DNA of 5,967 nucleotides from Bacteroidales bacterium (lineage in GTDB: Bacteria; Bacteroidota; Bacteroidia; Bacteroidales; JALTDM01), in contig JALTDM010000289.1 of NCBI GenBank assembly GCA_027074135.1, positions 1-5,967 on the forward strand, in the 5' to 3' direction. Positions within the stretch are counted from its first letter, which is position 1. Every line of letters starts with the position of its first letter. The notes beneath the pieces are model-generated. The model ran no database searches. It was not told the DNA's origin and worked only from the letters and a program-made list of their open reading frames with translations. The position numbers were made by a program, and so were the translations under genes. Shown here piece after piece: positions 1 to 5,888 of the stretch.

Positions 1-27
1 TATTTGAAGTGAACAAAAACAGTTTTT

Positions 28-1743
28 ATGAAAAAGTTCATTATTTCTTTTTTTGCTTTTCTCTATCTCGTTCCTGAAGTTTTTCCTCAAATAAAAAAAA
101 TTCCTTATCCTATAATCTTTGTTCACGGCTTAAAATCCAGTGATAAGACTTTTAAAACCACAATGGAATTTTTAAATGAACATTATCATCTCGGACCAAT
201 AAATGTTTTTGATGTAGTGCTTAATGCCGACAATGATGACGAAACAGCTGTATTGGAAGAAGATGTAAAATACGAAGATTTCCATTTTGGCGACAGAGAT
301 ATAAATGTTGGCAGGAGAAATTATGCCGACGATATAGATGATTTTGTTGACGGGTGGCAACCATCATACATATTTGCAGTAAATTTTCAGGAAGAAAGAA
401 TACGTGGAGCTGCCGGTTTTTGGAATGATTATTTTGACTACAGCGACCAAGCTGCGGCTTTTAAACAAGGCTATGCTTTGGGTAAAGTTATTAAAGAAGT
501 TTTAGACTTTACTGGTGCAAACAAAGTAATTCTTGTAGGACATTCTATGGGAGGTATAGCCATAAGGGAATACTTGCAACGGACAGATGAAAATCACATA
601 CACACAAATTGGATAGACCCGTACAGCGAAGACGGACACAAAGTAGCAAAAGTGCTAACATTAGGCACACCACATTTGGGATCAAACACAGGACTTGACC
701 CGACAAAATCGAGTGTTTTAAACGAGAAAACAGAAGCGGTAAGAGACTTGAAATGGGCTTATGACAGTTACACTAATTGCAACGGAAGTCCTGTGGGTAT
801 TTATTTGTTTGGAGGAAATGAAAATTGCATTGCAGACACAGATGATAATGAAACATTTTACAATGTAGATATAAATTGTAATGGCAGTACTACAGATAAC
901 ATTATAGGGATTGATTTTTCCACTTATGATAATCCGGTTATGCCATTACCTGAAAATATTCCCTACACTTGGGTTACTTCAATTTACGGAAGTACCGGTG
1001 GTCTTACCGGAGATGGTGCAGTAGCAATAGAAAGGCAATGGCTTTATGTAGGCAATGAACCCGCACCTCTCGGCATAACTGATACTATGATGACAGATGT
1101 GTTTCATACTTCCGAACCGGATGATTATTATACGGTAATCAGGGGACTTGACGAGCCGTCAAATATTGATTTTGCTTACATGATTATTCCCGACACACAG
1201 TATTTAGGATTTACCACCTACCAAATGAATATGGAAAACATCGATGCAGATGCTTATTATTTCAGATGTGAACCTAATACAAATTACATTATCAACATTG
1301 ACAATGAACAATCTTTTGCACATAGAATAGAAATTTATAACAGCAACAAACAATTGATAAAAGAAGTTAATTTTTACACTCCACCATATCAAGGTGAAAT
1401 AACAACAGGTGAGGACAGTGTTATTTATCTGAAAATTTACGGACACGCCACACCGATATCTTTTCTATACCCATACGAACTTACCGTAACTAAAGGAATA
1501 CAATATATTGAAAATGCTTTCAGCACCAACCTCAAAGCATATTATTCCGAAGGTAGTTTGCACTTCAACAAATCTGTTTCGGGAAGATTTGAACTCTATA
1601 CACTATCCGGACAAAAAGTGTTTTCCGCGAATAAAACTCAACCAACGAAAAATATCAATATAAAATTACCTGCTGGTATTTACACACTTTCTGTTAACAA
1701 CAAGGAGAAAAGATATATTACAAAAATTGCTGTGGTACGATAA
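28..1743 (+). CDS. Secreted lipase/esterase-like alpha/beta hydrolase with T9SS type A sorting domain
   Basis: The 571-residue product is a predicted extracellular serine hydrolase, probably a lipase or esterase; the substrate cannot be read from the sequence. Residues 1-21 form a signal peptide (MKK, then a hydrophobic run; cleavage near residue 20). HG at 33-34 fits the oxyanion-hole strand, GHSMGG at 171-176 is the nucleophile elbow (Ser173), and GTPHLGS at 213-219 is typical of the lipase/PGAP1-like group. Asp329 (in TGDGAV) and His360 (in FHTSEP) are my candidates for the other triad members. Residues 250-292 are a Cys/Asn/Asp-rich insert. About 375-490 looks like a beta-rich domain. Residues 500-571 match a T9SS type A sorting domain (FELYTLSGQKV, then LPAGIYTLSV and a basic end), implying export through the outer membrane. 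The ATG at 28 directly precedes the signal peptide. TTTG at 3-6 could be the end of a -7 promoter element cut by the window edge. The gene is monocistronic as far as can be seen. Confidence 0.87.
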   Translation: MKKFIISFFAFLYLVPEVFPQIKKIPYPIIFVHGLKSSDKTFKTTMEFLNEHYHLGPINVFDVVLNADNDDETAVLEEDVKYEDFHFGDRDINVGRRNYADDIDDFVDGWQPSYIFAVNFQEERIRGAAGFWNDYFDYSDQAAAFKQGYALGKVIKEVLDFTGANKVILVGHSMGGIAIREYLQRTDENHIHTNWIDPYSEDGHKVAKVLTLGTPHLGSNTGLDPTKSSVLNEKTEAVRDLKWAYDSYTNCNGSPVGIYLFGGNENCIADTDDNETFYNVDINCNGSTTDNIIGIDFSTYDNPVMPLPENIPYTWVTSIYGSTGGLTGDGAVAIERQWLYVGNEPAPLGITDTMMTDVFHTSEPDDYYTVIRGLDEPSNIDFAYMIIPDTQYLGFTTYQMNMENIDADAYYFRCEPNTNYIINIDNEQSFAHRIEIYNSNKQLIKEVNFYTPPYQGEITTGEDSVIYLKIYGHATPISFLYPYELTVTKGIQYIENAFSTNLKAYYSEGSLHFNKSVSGRFELYTLSGQKVFSANKTQPTKNINIKLPAGIYTLSVNNKEKRYITKIAVVR

Positions 1744-1747
1744 TACC

Positions 1748-1778
1748 AAAAAGCCGCCCGGAATTGGGGCGGCTTTTT
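1748..1778. terminator. Bidirectional intrinsic terminator between convergent genes
   Basis: A 12-bp perfect stem is formed by 1748-1759 (AAAAAGCCGCCC) and 1767-1778 (GGGCGGCTTTTT), with a 7-nt loop. The GC-rich core is flanked by A and T tracts, so it gives a U-tract on either strand. It starts 4 nt after the hydrolase stop and lies 19 nt beyond the stop of the opposing DUF1015 gene, so it most likely ends both transcripts. Confidence 0.9.
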
Positions 1779-1797
1779 ATTTATAAACTTGCTTTTT

Positions 1798-3051
1798 TTA
1801 AATCTTATCAAGTAAATGAACAGCCAAACCGCTTCTTAATTTCGGTTCAAACCAGGTAGTTTTTGGCGGCATAATCATACCTGCATCGGCAATGTCCATA
1901 AGTTGTTTCATTGTAACCGGATACAATGCAAATGCAACTTTCATTTCTCCGCTGTCCACTCTTCTTTTTAGCTCACCCAAACCTCTGATACCGCCTACAA
2001 AATCAATTCTTTTGTCAGTCCTCAAATCTTTGATACCGAGTATTTCGTCCAGCACATGATTTGACAAAACGGTAACATCCAAACCATTAATCGGGTGATT
2101 GTCATCGTATGTGTGCGGTTTTGCATTCATCTTGTACCACTTACCGTCGAGATACATCGAAAATTCGTGCAATTTGGACGGCTTGTATTCATTTTCGCCC
2201 ATTTCAACCACATCAAAGTGTTGTTCCAATTTCTTGAGGAACTCTTCTTTTGTGAGCCCGTTCAAATCTTTTACCACCCTATTGTAGTCAATAATGGTAA
2301 GTTGGTCGTCGGGGAAATGAACTGCCATAAAGTAGTTGTATTCTTCGTCTCCGGTATGATTCGGATTGTTGCGTCTTTTTTCGGCACCTACCAATGCAGC
2401 AGCGGCTGTTCTGTGGTGTCCGTCTGCTACATATGTGTTGGGTATTTGTTCAAACAGTTCCAACAAGCGTTTAATCTTATCTTGGTCCTTTATTACCCAA
2501 AAATGATGCCCCACACCGTCTTCTGCGGTAAAGTCATATTCAGGGTCTTGGTTGTTTATCACTGAGTTTATTATTTCGTCTATTTCGTCCACCTTGCGGT
2601 AAGTAAAGAAAACAGGTTCCATATTGGCATTGGTTACCCTTACATGCTTCATACGGTCTTCTTCTTTGTCTTTGCGGGTGAGTTCGTGCTTTTTGATAAC
2701 ATCGTTCAAGTAGTCGTCAACAGAAGCACAAGCCACCAACCCGTATTGTGTTTTGCCGTTCATTGTTTGGGCATACACATACAAATATTCATTGTCGTCC
2801 GGCACCAAGTAACCTTCCTTGCGGAATTTTTCAAAATTTTCTTTTGCCTTTTCGTAAACCTTCGGGTCGTGTTCGTCTATACCTTCTGGCAAATCAATTT
2901 CAGGTTTTGTTATGTGCAACAATGAATAAGGATTTCCTTCGGCTTCTTTTCTCGCTTCTTCGCTGTTCAACACATCATAAGGTCTTGCCGCCACTTTGTC
3001 GGCAATATTTTTAGGCGGTCTCAGTGCCTTAAAAGCTTTAATCTTTACCAT
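1798..3051 (-). CDS. DUF1015 (COG4198-like) family protein, last gene of the serine operon
   Basis: The 417-residue soluble protein is a full-length DUF1015 member with no signal peptide or membrane segment. Family landmarks are the N-terminal RPPKNIADKVAARPYDV (11-27), KHELTRKDKEEDR (121-133), the central ADGHHRTAAA (209-218), LDVTVLSNHVLDEILGI (324-340) and a C-terminal MPPKTTWFEPKLRSG (394-408). The His-rich DGHHR box is the likeliest active-site element. Members have often been labelled ParB/SpoOJ-like in databases, and a similar DGHHR box is, as I recall, seen in the ParB-like archaeal serine kinase SerK; I could not check this. It starts 16 nt after serA with its own Shine-Dalgarno, so it is surely co-transcribed with serC and serA. 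This context, plus the lack of serB here, suggests a role in serine or phosphoserine metabolism. The reaction itself is unknown. Confidence 0.88.
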   Translation of the reverse strand: MVKIKAFKALRPPKNIADKVAARPYDVLNSEEARKEAEGNPYSLLHITKPEIDLPEGIDEHDPKVYEKAKENFEKFRKEGYLVPDDNEYLYVYAQTMNGKTQYGLVACASVDDYLNDVIKKHELTRKDKEEDRMKHVRVTNANMEPVFFTYRKVDEIDEIINSVINNQDPEYDFTAEDGVGHHFWVIKDQDKIKRLLELFEQIPNTYVADGHHRTAAAALVGAEKRRNNPNHTGDEEYNYFMAVHFPDDQLTIIDYNRVVKDLNGLTKEEFLKKLEQHFDVVEMGENEYKPSKLHEFSMYLDGKWYKMNAKPHTYDDNHPINGLDVTVLSNHVLDEILGIKDLRTDKRIDFVGGIRGLGELKRRVDSGEMKVAFALYPVTMKQLMDIADAGMIMPPKTTWFEPKLRSGLAVHLLDKI

Positions 3052-3052
3052 A

Positions 3053-3060
3053 CTTTCCTC
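3053..3060 (-). promoter_or_regulatory. Shine-Dalgarno of the DUF1015 gene
   Basis: Read on the minus strand, GAGGAAAG ends one base before the ATG at 3051. This is a clear Shine-Dalgarno, which is notable because serA and serC have only A/T-rich leaders. It fixes the start codon and fits translation of a downstream gene in an operon. Confidence 0.6.
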
Positions 3061-3067
3061 TTTTTTA

Positions 3068-3988
3068 TTAGTTTACCTTAAATTTAGCTTCACCTGTTTT
3101 GAAAAATTCAACAATTTGCCTTGCTGCTGCAAGTCCTGCATTTATGTTGGCTTCTGCAGTTTGAGCACCCATTTTCTTTGGTGTAAAATAATAACGACCT
3201 TCAAATCTTTCGGCTATCAAATCTTTGTTATCCGGTGCTATGTCGCTCAAATATGCAAAATCGGGTCTTTCTTCAAACATTTTTACAATTCCGTCTTCGT
3301 CAATAACTTCTTTTCTTGCAGCATTAACCAAAGTAGCACCTTCGGGCATAAGTTTCAACAAATCGTAATTTATGCTTTTTATGGTTTCTTTGATTGCAGG
3401 AATGTGCAATGAAACATATTGCGATTTACTGTAAAGTTCTTCTACCGAATGAACAGGTTCCGCACCGCCTTCCTTTATTTGTTCATCTGTTAGGAACGGA
3501 TCGTATGCATACATTTTCATACCGATACCTTTGGCAATTCTTGCCACATTCCTTGCCACATTACCGAAAGCATGCAGTCCGAGTGTCTTACCCATCAATT
3601 CTGTTCCGGGCTTACCGTTAAAGAAGTTGCGGGCATAATAAATCATCATACCGATAACAAGTTCTGCCACTGCATTGGCATTTTGGCCGGGAGTGTTCAT
3701 TACTACAATGTTTCTTTCCCTTGCGGCATCCAAATCAATATTGTCGTAACCCGCACCCGCTCTCACGATAACTTCAAGGTTGGGTGCGACTTCCATAATA
3801 CCTGCATGTATTTTGTCGCTTCTTACTATAAGTGCGTTTGCATCTTTTACAGCTTCTTTGAGTTCGTCTTCGGTTTCGTATTTTTCCAGCAATTTGAAAT
3901 TATACCCAGCCTCTTCGGCTATTTTTTTTATTCCTTCCACCGCTACCGGTGCAAAAGGTTTTTTTGTGGCTACAAGTATTGTTTTCAT
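3068..3988 (-). CDS. serA: D-3-phosphoglycerate dehydrogenase, short form without ACT domain
   Basis: This 306-residue enzyme should oxidise 3-phosphoglycerate to 3-phosphohydroxypyruvate with NAD, the first step of the phosphorylated serine pathway in the cytosol. The D-2-hydroxyacid dehydrogenase fold is clear: VRAGAGYDNID (75-85), NTPGQNANAVAELVIG (98-113), the Rossmann region GKTLGLHAFGNVAR (133-146) and NAARKEVIDEDG (222-233) with the probable substrate Arg225. It is about 100 residues shorter than E. coli SerA and lacks the C-terminal ACT domain that binds serine, so classical feedback inhibition is not expected. Two departures stand out. The dinucleotide loop is AxGxxA (Ala140, Gly142, Ala145) rather than GxGxxG. 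The usual catalytic-His motif TPHxG is TPKKMG (269-274), with Lys at the His position. I recall this Lys form from Bacteroides and Entamoeba PGDHs, so I read it as a subfamily trait, not decay. It sits 76 nt after serC. Confidence 0.9.
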   Translation of the reverse strand: MKTILVATKKPFAPVAVEGIKKIAEEAGYNFKLLEKYETEDELKEAVKDANALIVRSDKIHAGIMEVAPNLEVIVRAGAGYDNIDLDAARERNIVVMNTPGQNANAVAELVIGMMIYYARNFFNGKPGTELMGKTLGLHAFGNVARNVARIAKGIGMKMYAYDPFLTDEQIKEGGAEPVHSVEELYSKSQYVSLHIPAIKETIKSINYDLLKLMPEGATLVNAARKEVIDEDGIVKMFEERPDFAYLSDIAPDNKDLIAERFEGRYYFTPKKMGAQTAEANINAGLAAARQIVEFFKTGEAKFKVN

Positions 3989-4000
3989 TTTTTTTAATTA

Positions 4001-4028
4001 TTAGTGGTTAGTTGTTAGTTATTAGTTA
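4001..4028. repeat. Four tandem 7-bp repeats in the serC-serA spacer
   Basis: On the plus strand the units are TTAGTGG, TTAGTTG, TTAGTTA and TTAGTTA, head to tail at 4001, 4008, 4015 and 4022. They lie in the serA leader, 12 nt upstream of its ATG. Similar TTAGTT-type tracts occur between genes in other Bacteroidota as far as I recall; their function is unknown and replication slippage is the simplest origin. Confidence 0.85.
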
Positions 4029-4033
4029 ATTAT

Positions 4034-4065
4034 CACATTAATTCATTAGCACATTAACACATTAT
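4034..4065. repeat. Four tandem 8-bp repeats abutting the serC stop
   Basis: On the plus strand the units are CACATTAA, TTCATTAG, CACATTAA and CACATTAT, at 4034, 4042, 4050 and 4058. The last base of the array is the final base of the serC stop codon on the minus strand. Read in the transcribed direction, each unit carries an ATG, giving AATG steps every 8 nt. Together with the adjacent 7-bp array these repeats account for nearly all of the 76-nt serC-serA spacer. Confidence 0.85.
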
Positions 4066-5132
4066 CAATGTTGTTTTTCAAATTCTTTCATCACATTTAC
4101 CAAGTGCTTAACGCTTTCCAAAGGCAAAGCATTGTAAATAGATGCCCTGAATCCGCCTACTGAACGGTGACCTTTTATGCCGACAATATCATTTTTAGCG
4201 GCAAAATCCAAAAATTCTTTGTCCAAATCCGCATATTCGTCATTCATAACAAAAGTTACATTCATTCTTGAACGGTCTTCCGGATTGATTACGGTAGGTT
4301 TGAATAGTTTATTCCTGTCAATTTCGTCATAAAGCATATTTGCTTTTTCGATGTTTACTTTTTCTATTGCTTCTACTCCGCCGTTGTTCTTGAGCCATTT
4401 GAGAGTTTGCAATGTAGCAAATACTGCAAACACAGGAGGTGTATTAAACATAGAACCCTTATCAACATGAGTTTTGTAATTCATCATTGTAGGAATTTGT
4501 CTGCTAACCTTTCCCAAAGCATCTTTTTTAACTATAACAACGGTAACACCTGCAGGTCCTACATTCTTTTGTGCTCCTGCATAAATCAAAGTGTATTTGG
4601 AAACATCTACCGGACGGCTCATAAAGTCGGATGACATATCCGCGACAAGTGGAACATTTACATCAAAATCTTCCCTGATTTCAGTTCCGTAAATAGTATT
4701 GTTTGTTGTAATGTGCAAATAATCGGCATCTGCAGGCACTTCAAAGTTTTTTGGTATGTAAGTGTAATTTTTGTCTTTTGACGATGCCACAACCTCTACA
4801 TCACCGAACAATTTAGCTTCTTTGATTGCCTTGCTTGCCCAAGCACCTGTATCAAGGTATGCGGCTTTCTTTTCCAAAAAGTTGTAAGGCACCATGAGGA
4901 ATTGTGTACTTGCCCCACCTTGCAAAAACAGAACTTCGTAATCGTCATTGATGTTCAAGAGTTCTTTTACCGTTTGTTGAGCTTCGGTCATAACGGCTTC
5001 AAACTCTTTGCTTCTGTGAGATATTTCGATAAGAGACAGTCCCATTCCGGCAAAATCTCTTAATGCTTCAATGCTTTTTTCAATAGCTTCTTTCGGCAAA
5101 ATAGCCGGTCCTGCATAAAAATTATGTTTCAT
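4065..5132 (-). CDS. serC: Phosphoserine aminotransferase
   Basis: The 355-residue PLP enzyme transfers the amino group of glutamate to 3-phosphohydroxypyruvate to make O-phosphoserine, step two of serine synthesis. The same family also serves pyridoxal phosphate synthesis in some bacteria. Motifs are FYAGPAILP near the N terminus (5-13), SHRSKEF (38-44), the PLP-phosphate loop LQGGAST (70-76), Asp165 in VADMSSD for the pyridine nitrogen, the Schiff-base Lys189 in YAGAQKNVGPAG (184-195), MFNTPPVFA (228-236) and GHRSVGGFRASIYNA (321-335). The length is normal for SerC and all key residues are present. The ATG at 5132 opens directly on the conserved FYAGPA block. It is the first gene of the serC-serA-DUF1015 operon and has a plausible promoter just upstream. 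Confidence 0.96.
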   Translation of the reverse strand: MKHNFYAGPAILPKEAIEKSIEALRDFAGMGLSLIEISHRSKEFEAVMTEAQQTVKELLNINDDYEVLFLQGGASTQFLMVPYNFLEKKAAYLDTGAWASKAIKEAKLFGDVEVVASSKDKNYTYIPKNFEVPADADYLHITTNNTIYGTEIREDFDVNVPLVADMSSDFMSRPVDVSKYTLIYAGAQKNVGPAGVTVVIVKKDALGKVSRQIPTMMNYKTHVDKGSMFNTPPVFAVFATLQTLKWLKNNGGVEAIEKVNIEKANMLYDEIDRNKLFKPTVINPEDRSRMNVTFVMNDEYADLDKEFLDFAAKNDIVGIKGHRSVGGFRASIYNALPLESVKHLVNVMKEFEKQH

Positions 5133-5159
5133 AGTTTTCAGTGTTTTTTATTTTAAATG

Positions 5160-5189
5160 CAAATGTAACAAATACTTAAAAACCACAAA
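5160..5189 (-). promoter_or_regulatory. Candidate Bacteroidota-type promoter of the serC operon
   Basis: On the minus strand, TTTG (5186-5189) is followed after 18 nt by TACATTTG (5160-5167). This matches the Bacteroidota sigma consensus of a -33 TTTG and a -7 TAnnTTTG. It predicts transcription from about 5153 and a short leader of about 20 nt before the serC ATG. The match is by eye only. Confidence 0.5.
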
Positions 5190-5238
5190 TAACCTTTGAA
5201 AGAAAATTGAAAAAATAAATTGTTGTTCTAATTTTTTA

Positions 5239-5268
5239 ACCGGTAAGAATAAATCAAACACCTTACGG
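5239..5268. promoter_or_regulatory. Possible operator in the serC / LytTR divergent region
   Basis: ACCGGTAAG (5239-5247) and ACCTTACGG (5260-5268) begin exactly 21 bp apart, the spacing used by LytTR proteins. The first matches the LytTR-box consensus at 8 of 9 positions but the second is weaker. The same bases can also be read as an imperfect inverted repeat (CCGGTAAG against CTTACGG). The site lies 24 bp upstream of the -33 element of the LytTR gene, so autoregulation is possible but unproven. Confidence 0.25.
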
Positions 5269-5292
5269 ATTTCAACACTATTTTCTGTTGGT

Positions 5293-5325
5293 TTTGTAAT
5301 TTTATTTATACTTTACTTATTTTTG
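5293..5325 (+). promoter_or_regulatory. Candidate promoter of the LytTR gene
   Basis: TTTG (5293-5296) and TATTTTTG (5318-5325) are separated by 21 nt and match the -33 / -7 elements of Bacteroidota promoters. Transcription would begin around 5332, giving a leader of about 19 nt that contains AGGA (5339-5342), a modest ribosome-binding site 8 nt before the ATG. Confidence 0.5.
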
Positions 5326-5350
5326 TGCTTCAATTTTTAGGATTCATGGA

Positions 5351-5761
5351 ATGAAAGTAAATTACGGTTTTCAGCAGCACGAAAAATTGATAGTAAACGA
5401 TGCTGATATTTTATATCAGATACCGGTTGCAGAGATAGAAAAAATATTTGCTAAAGGCGGGCTTACCACAATACAGTTGTCGGATACCAATGAAGTTAGT
5501 ATTGTAAAAAGTCTGACTTACTTTGAAAATGAGCTCGAAGACTTTGGCTTTGTAAGAATAAACCGCAATGTTATAATAAACTGTGCACACATATCAAACA
5601 TAAATTTTCGCAGCAGGGAACTTAAATTATACAATGGTGAAAAAATTACTGTATCTAGGCGGAACCTTAGCAAATTACGCAAAGCAATACTTTTGCCCCC
5701 CCCCCCATACCAGAAAACAGGCAAAAATGACCGCTCATACAAAAAATCCGACCGTTCATAA
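5351..5761 (+). CDS. Stand-alone LytTR-family DNA-binding transcriptional regulator
   Basis: The 136-residue product is almost entirely a LytTR (LytR/AlgR type) DNA-binding domain, about residues 17-114. Recognisable elements are IPVAEIEKIFAKGGLTTIQL (24-43), the signature FVRINRNVIINCAHI (67-81) and KITVSRRNLSKLRKAI (98-113). There is no response-regulator receiver domain, signal peptide or membrane segment, so its input is unknown. The ATG at 5351 is the first in-frame start; an in-frame stop lies at 5339. The domain is complete at residue 114. Codons 116-119 are then encoded by an 11-C run, after which follows a basic tail (QKTGKNDRSYKKSDRS) with no family resemblance. One C fewer would give 154 residues and one more 126 residues with different tails. 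The end of the gene overlaps a predicted LytTR operator, so the tail may be incidental. It is transcribed divergently from serC and probably regulates the gene starting at 5889. Confidence 0.88.
   Translation: MKVNYGFQQHEKLIVNDADILYQIPVAEIEKIFAKGGLTTIQLSDTNEVSIVKSLTYFENELEDFGFVRINRNVIINCAHISNINFRSRELKLYNGEKITVSRRNLSKLRKAILLPPPPYQKTGKNDRSYKKSDRS
5696..5706 (+). repeat. 11-bp poly-C tract inside the LytTR gene
   Basis: Eleven consecutive C residues lie right after the codons of the conserved LytTR fold, in an otherwise AT-rich stretch. G/C homopolymers of this length are prone to slipped-strand mispairing. Changing the number of Cs changes the C-terminal tail: 10 C ends at the TAG at 5814-5816, 11 C at 5759-5761, 12 C at the TGA at 5728-5730 (coordinates of this window). 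A sequencing or assembly length error is also possible. Confidence 0.9.
5730..5759 (+). promoter_or_regulatory. Predicted LytTR-binding direct repeat (operator)
   Basis: ACCGCTCAT (5730-5738) and ACCGTTCAT (5751-5759) are direct repeats differing by one base, separated by 12 bp. The match extends to 11-mers GACCGYTCATA. The second copy fits the published LytR/AlgR-domain consensus [TA][AC][CA]GTTN[AG][TG] at every position and the first at all but one; the spacing is also that described for the family. The pair lies 17 bp upstream of a candidate -33 element, a position suited to activation of the gene starting at 5889, and overlaps the 3' end of the LytTR gene itself. Confidence 0.65.
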
Positions 5762-5776
5762 GATGAAACCACACAT

Positions 5777-5810
5777 TTTGTCAAATTTTCAAAATCCTTA
5801 CCTATTTTTG
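5777..5810 (+). promoter_or_regulatory. Candidate promoter of the gene starting at 5889
   Basis: TTTG (5777-5780) and TATTTTTG (5803-5810) are 22 nt apart and match the Bacteroidota -33 / -7 pattern. The -7 element is identical to that of the LytTR promoter. Predicted transcription begins near 5817, leaving a leader of about 70 nt that starts with a hairpin. Confidence 0.5.
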
Positions 5811-5817
5811 CATTAGA

Positions 5818-5842
5818 CAATTTTCGGTGACCACCGGAATTG
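5818..5842 (+). other. Imperfect hairpin / dyad at the predicted 5' end of the last transcript
   Basis: CGGTG (5825-5829) pairs with CACCG (5832-5836) across AC, and the flanks extend the pairing (TT with AA, CAA with TTG around one bulged T and a G-T pair) to about 11 bp. No T-tract follows on either strand, so it is not a standard intrinsic terminator. It could be a 5'-UTR stem that stabilises or controls the mRNA, or a protein-binding dyad. Confidence 0.45.
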
Positions 5843-5888
5843 CCTGAAATTATTAAAATTTATTGCTTAACTAAAAAAATTGTGAACT

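Noticed and set aside
2095..2565. A 156-codon plus-strand frame opposite the DUF1015 gene
   Set aside because: It lies wholly antisense to a well-supported conserved gene, is rich in Cys/Phe/Val in the way of reverse-complement frames, and has no recognisable domain.
3068..3988. SerA as a decayed or non-functional gene because the His and GxGxxG are missing
   Set aside because: The frame is intact, other active-site elements are kept, and the Lys substitution appears, from memory, in a known Bacteroides/Entamoeba subclass.
2996..3997. Several plus-strand frames (2996-3412, 3394-3621, 3572-3997) opposite serA and the start of DUF1015
   Set aside because: They overlap serA antisense, have no promoter or ribosome site pattern and no family resemblance.
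4001..4065. CRISPR-like array
   Set aside because: The units are only 7-8 bp, contiguous, and have no spacers; simple tandem repeats explain them.
5709..5717. A third LytTR box 21 bp upstream of the first (ACCAGAAAA)
   Set aside because: Only about 4 of 9 bases match the other copies, so the phase is likely coincidental.
5518..5820. A 100-codon minus-strand frame opposite the LytTR gene
   Set aside because: It is antisense to the conserved LytTR domain and its translation shows no known domain.
5818..5842. Intrinsic terminator for the LytTR gene
   Set aside because: The stem is not followed by a run of T on either strand, and it sits just downstream of a candidate promoter.
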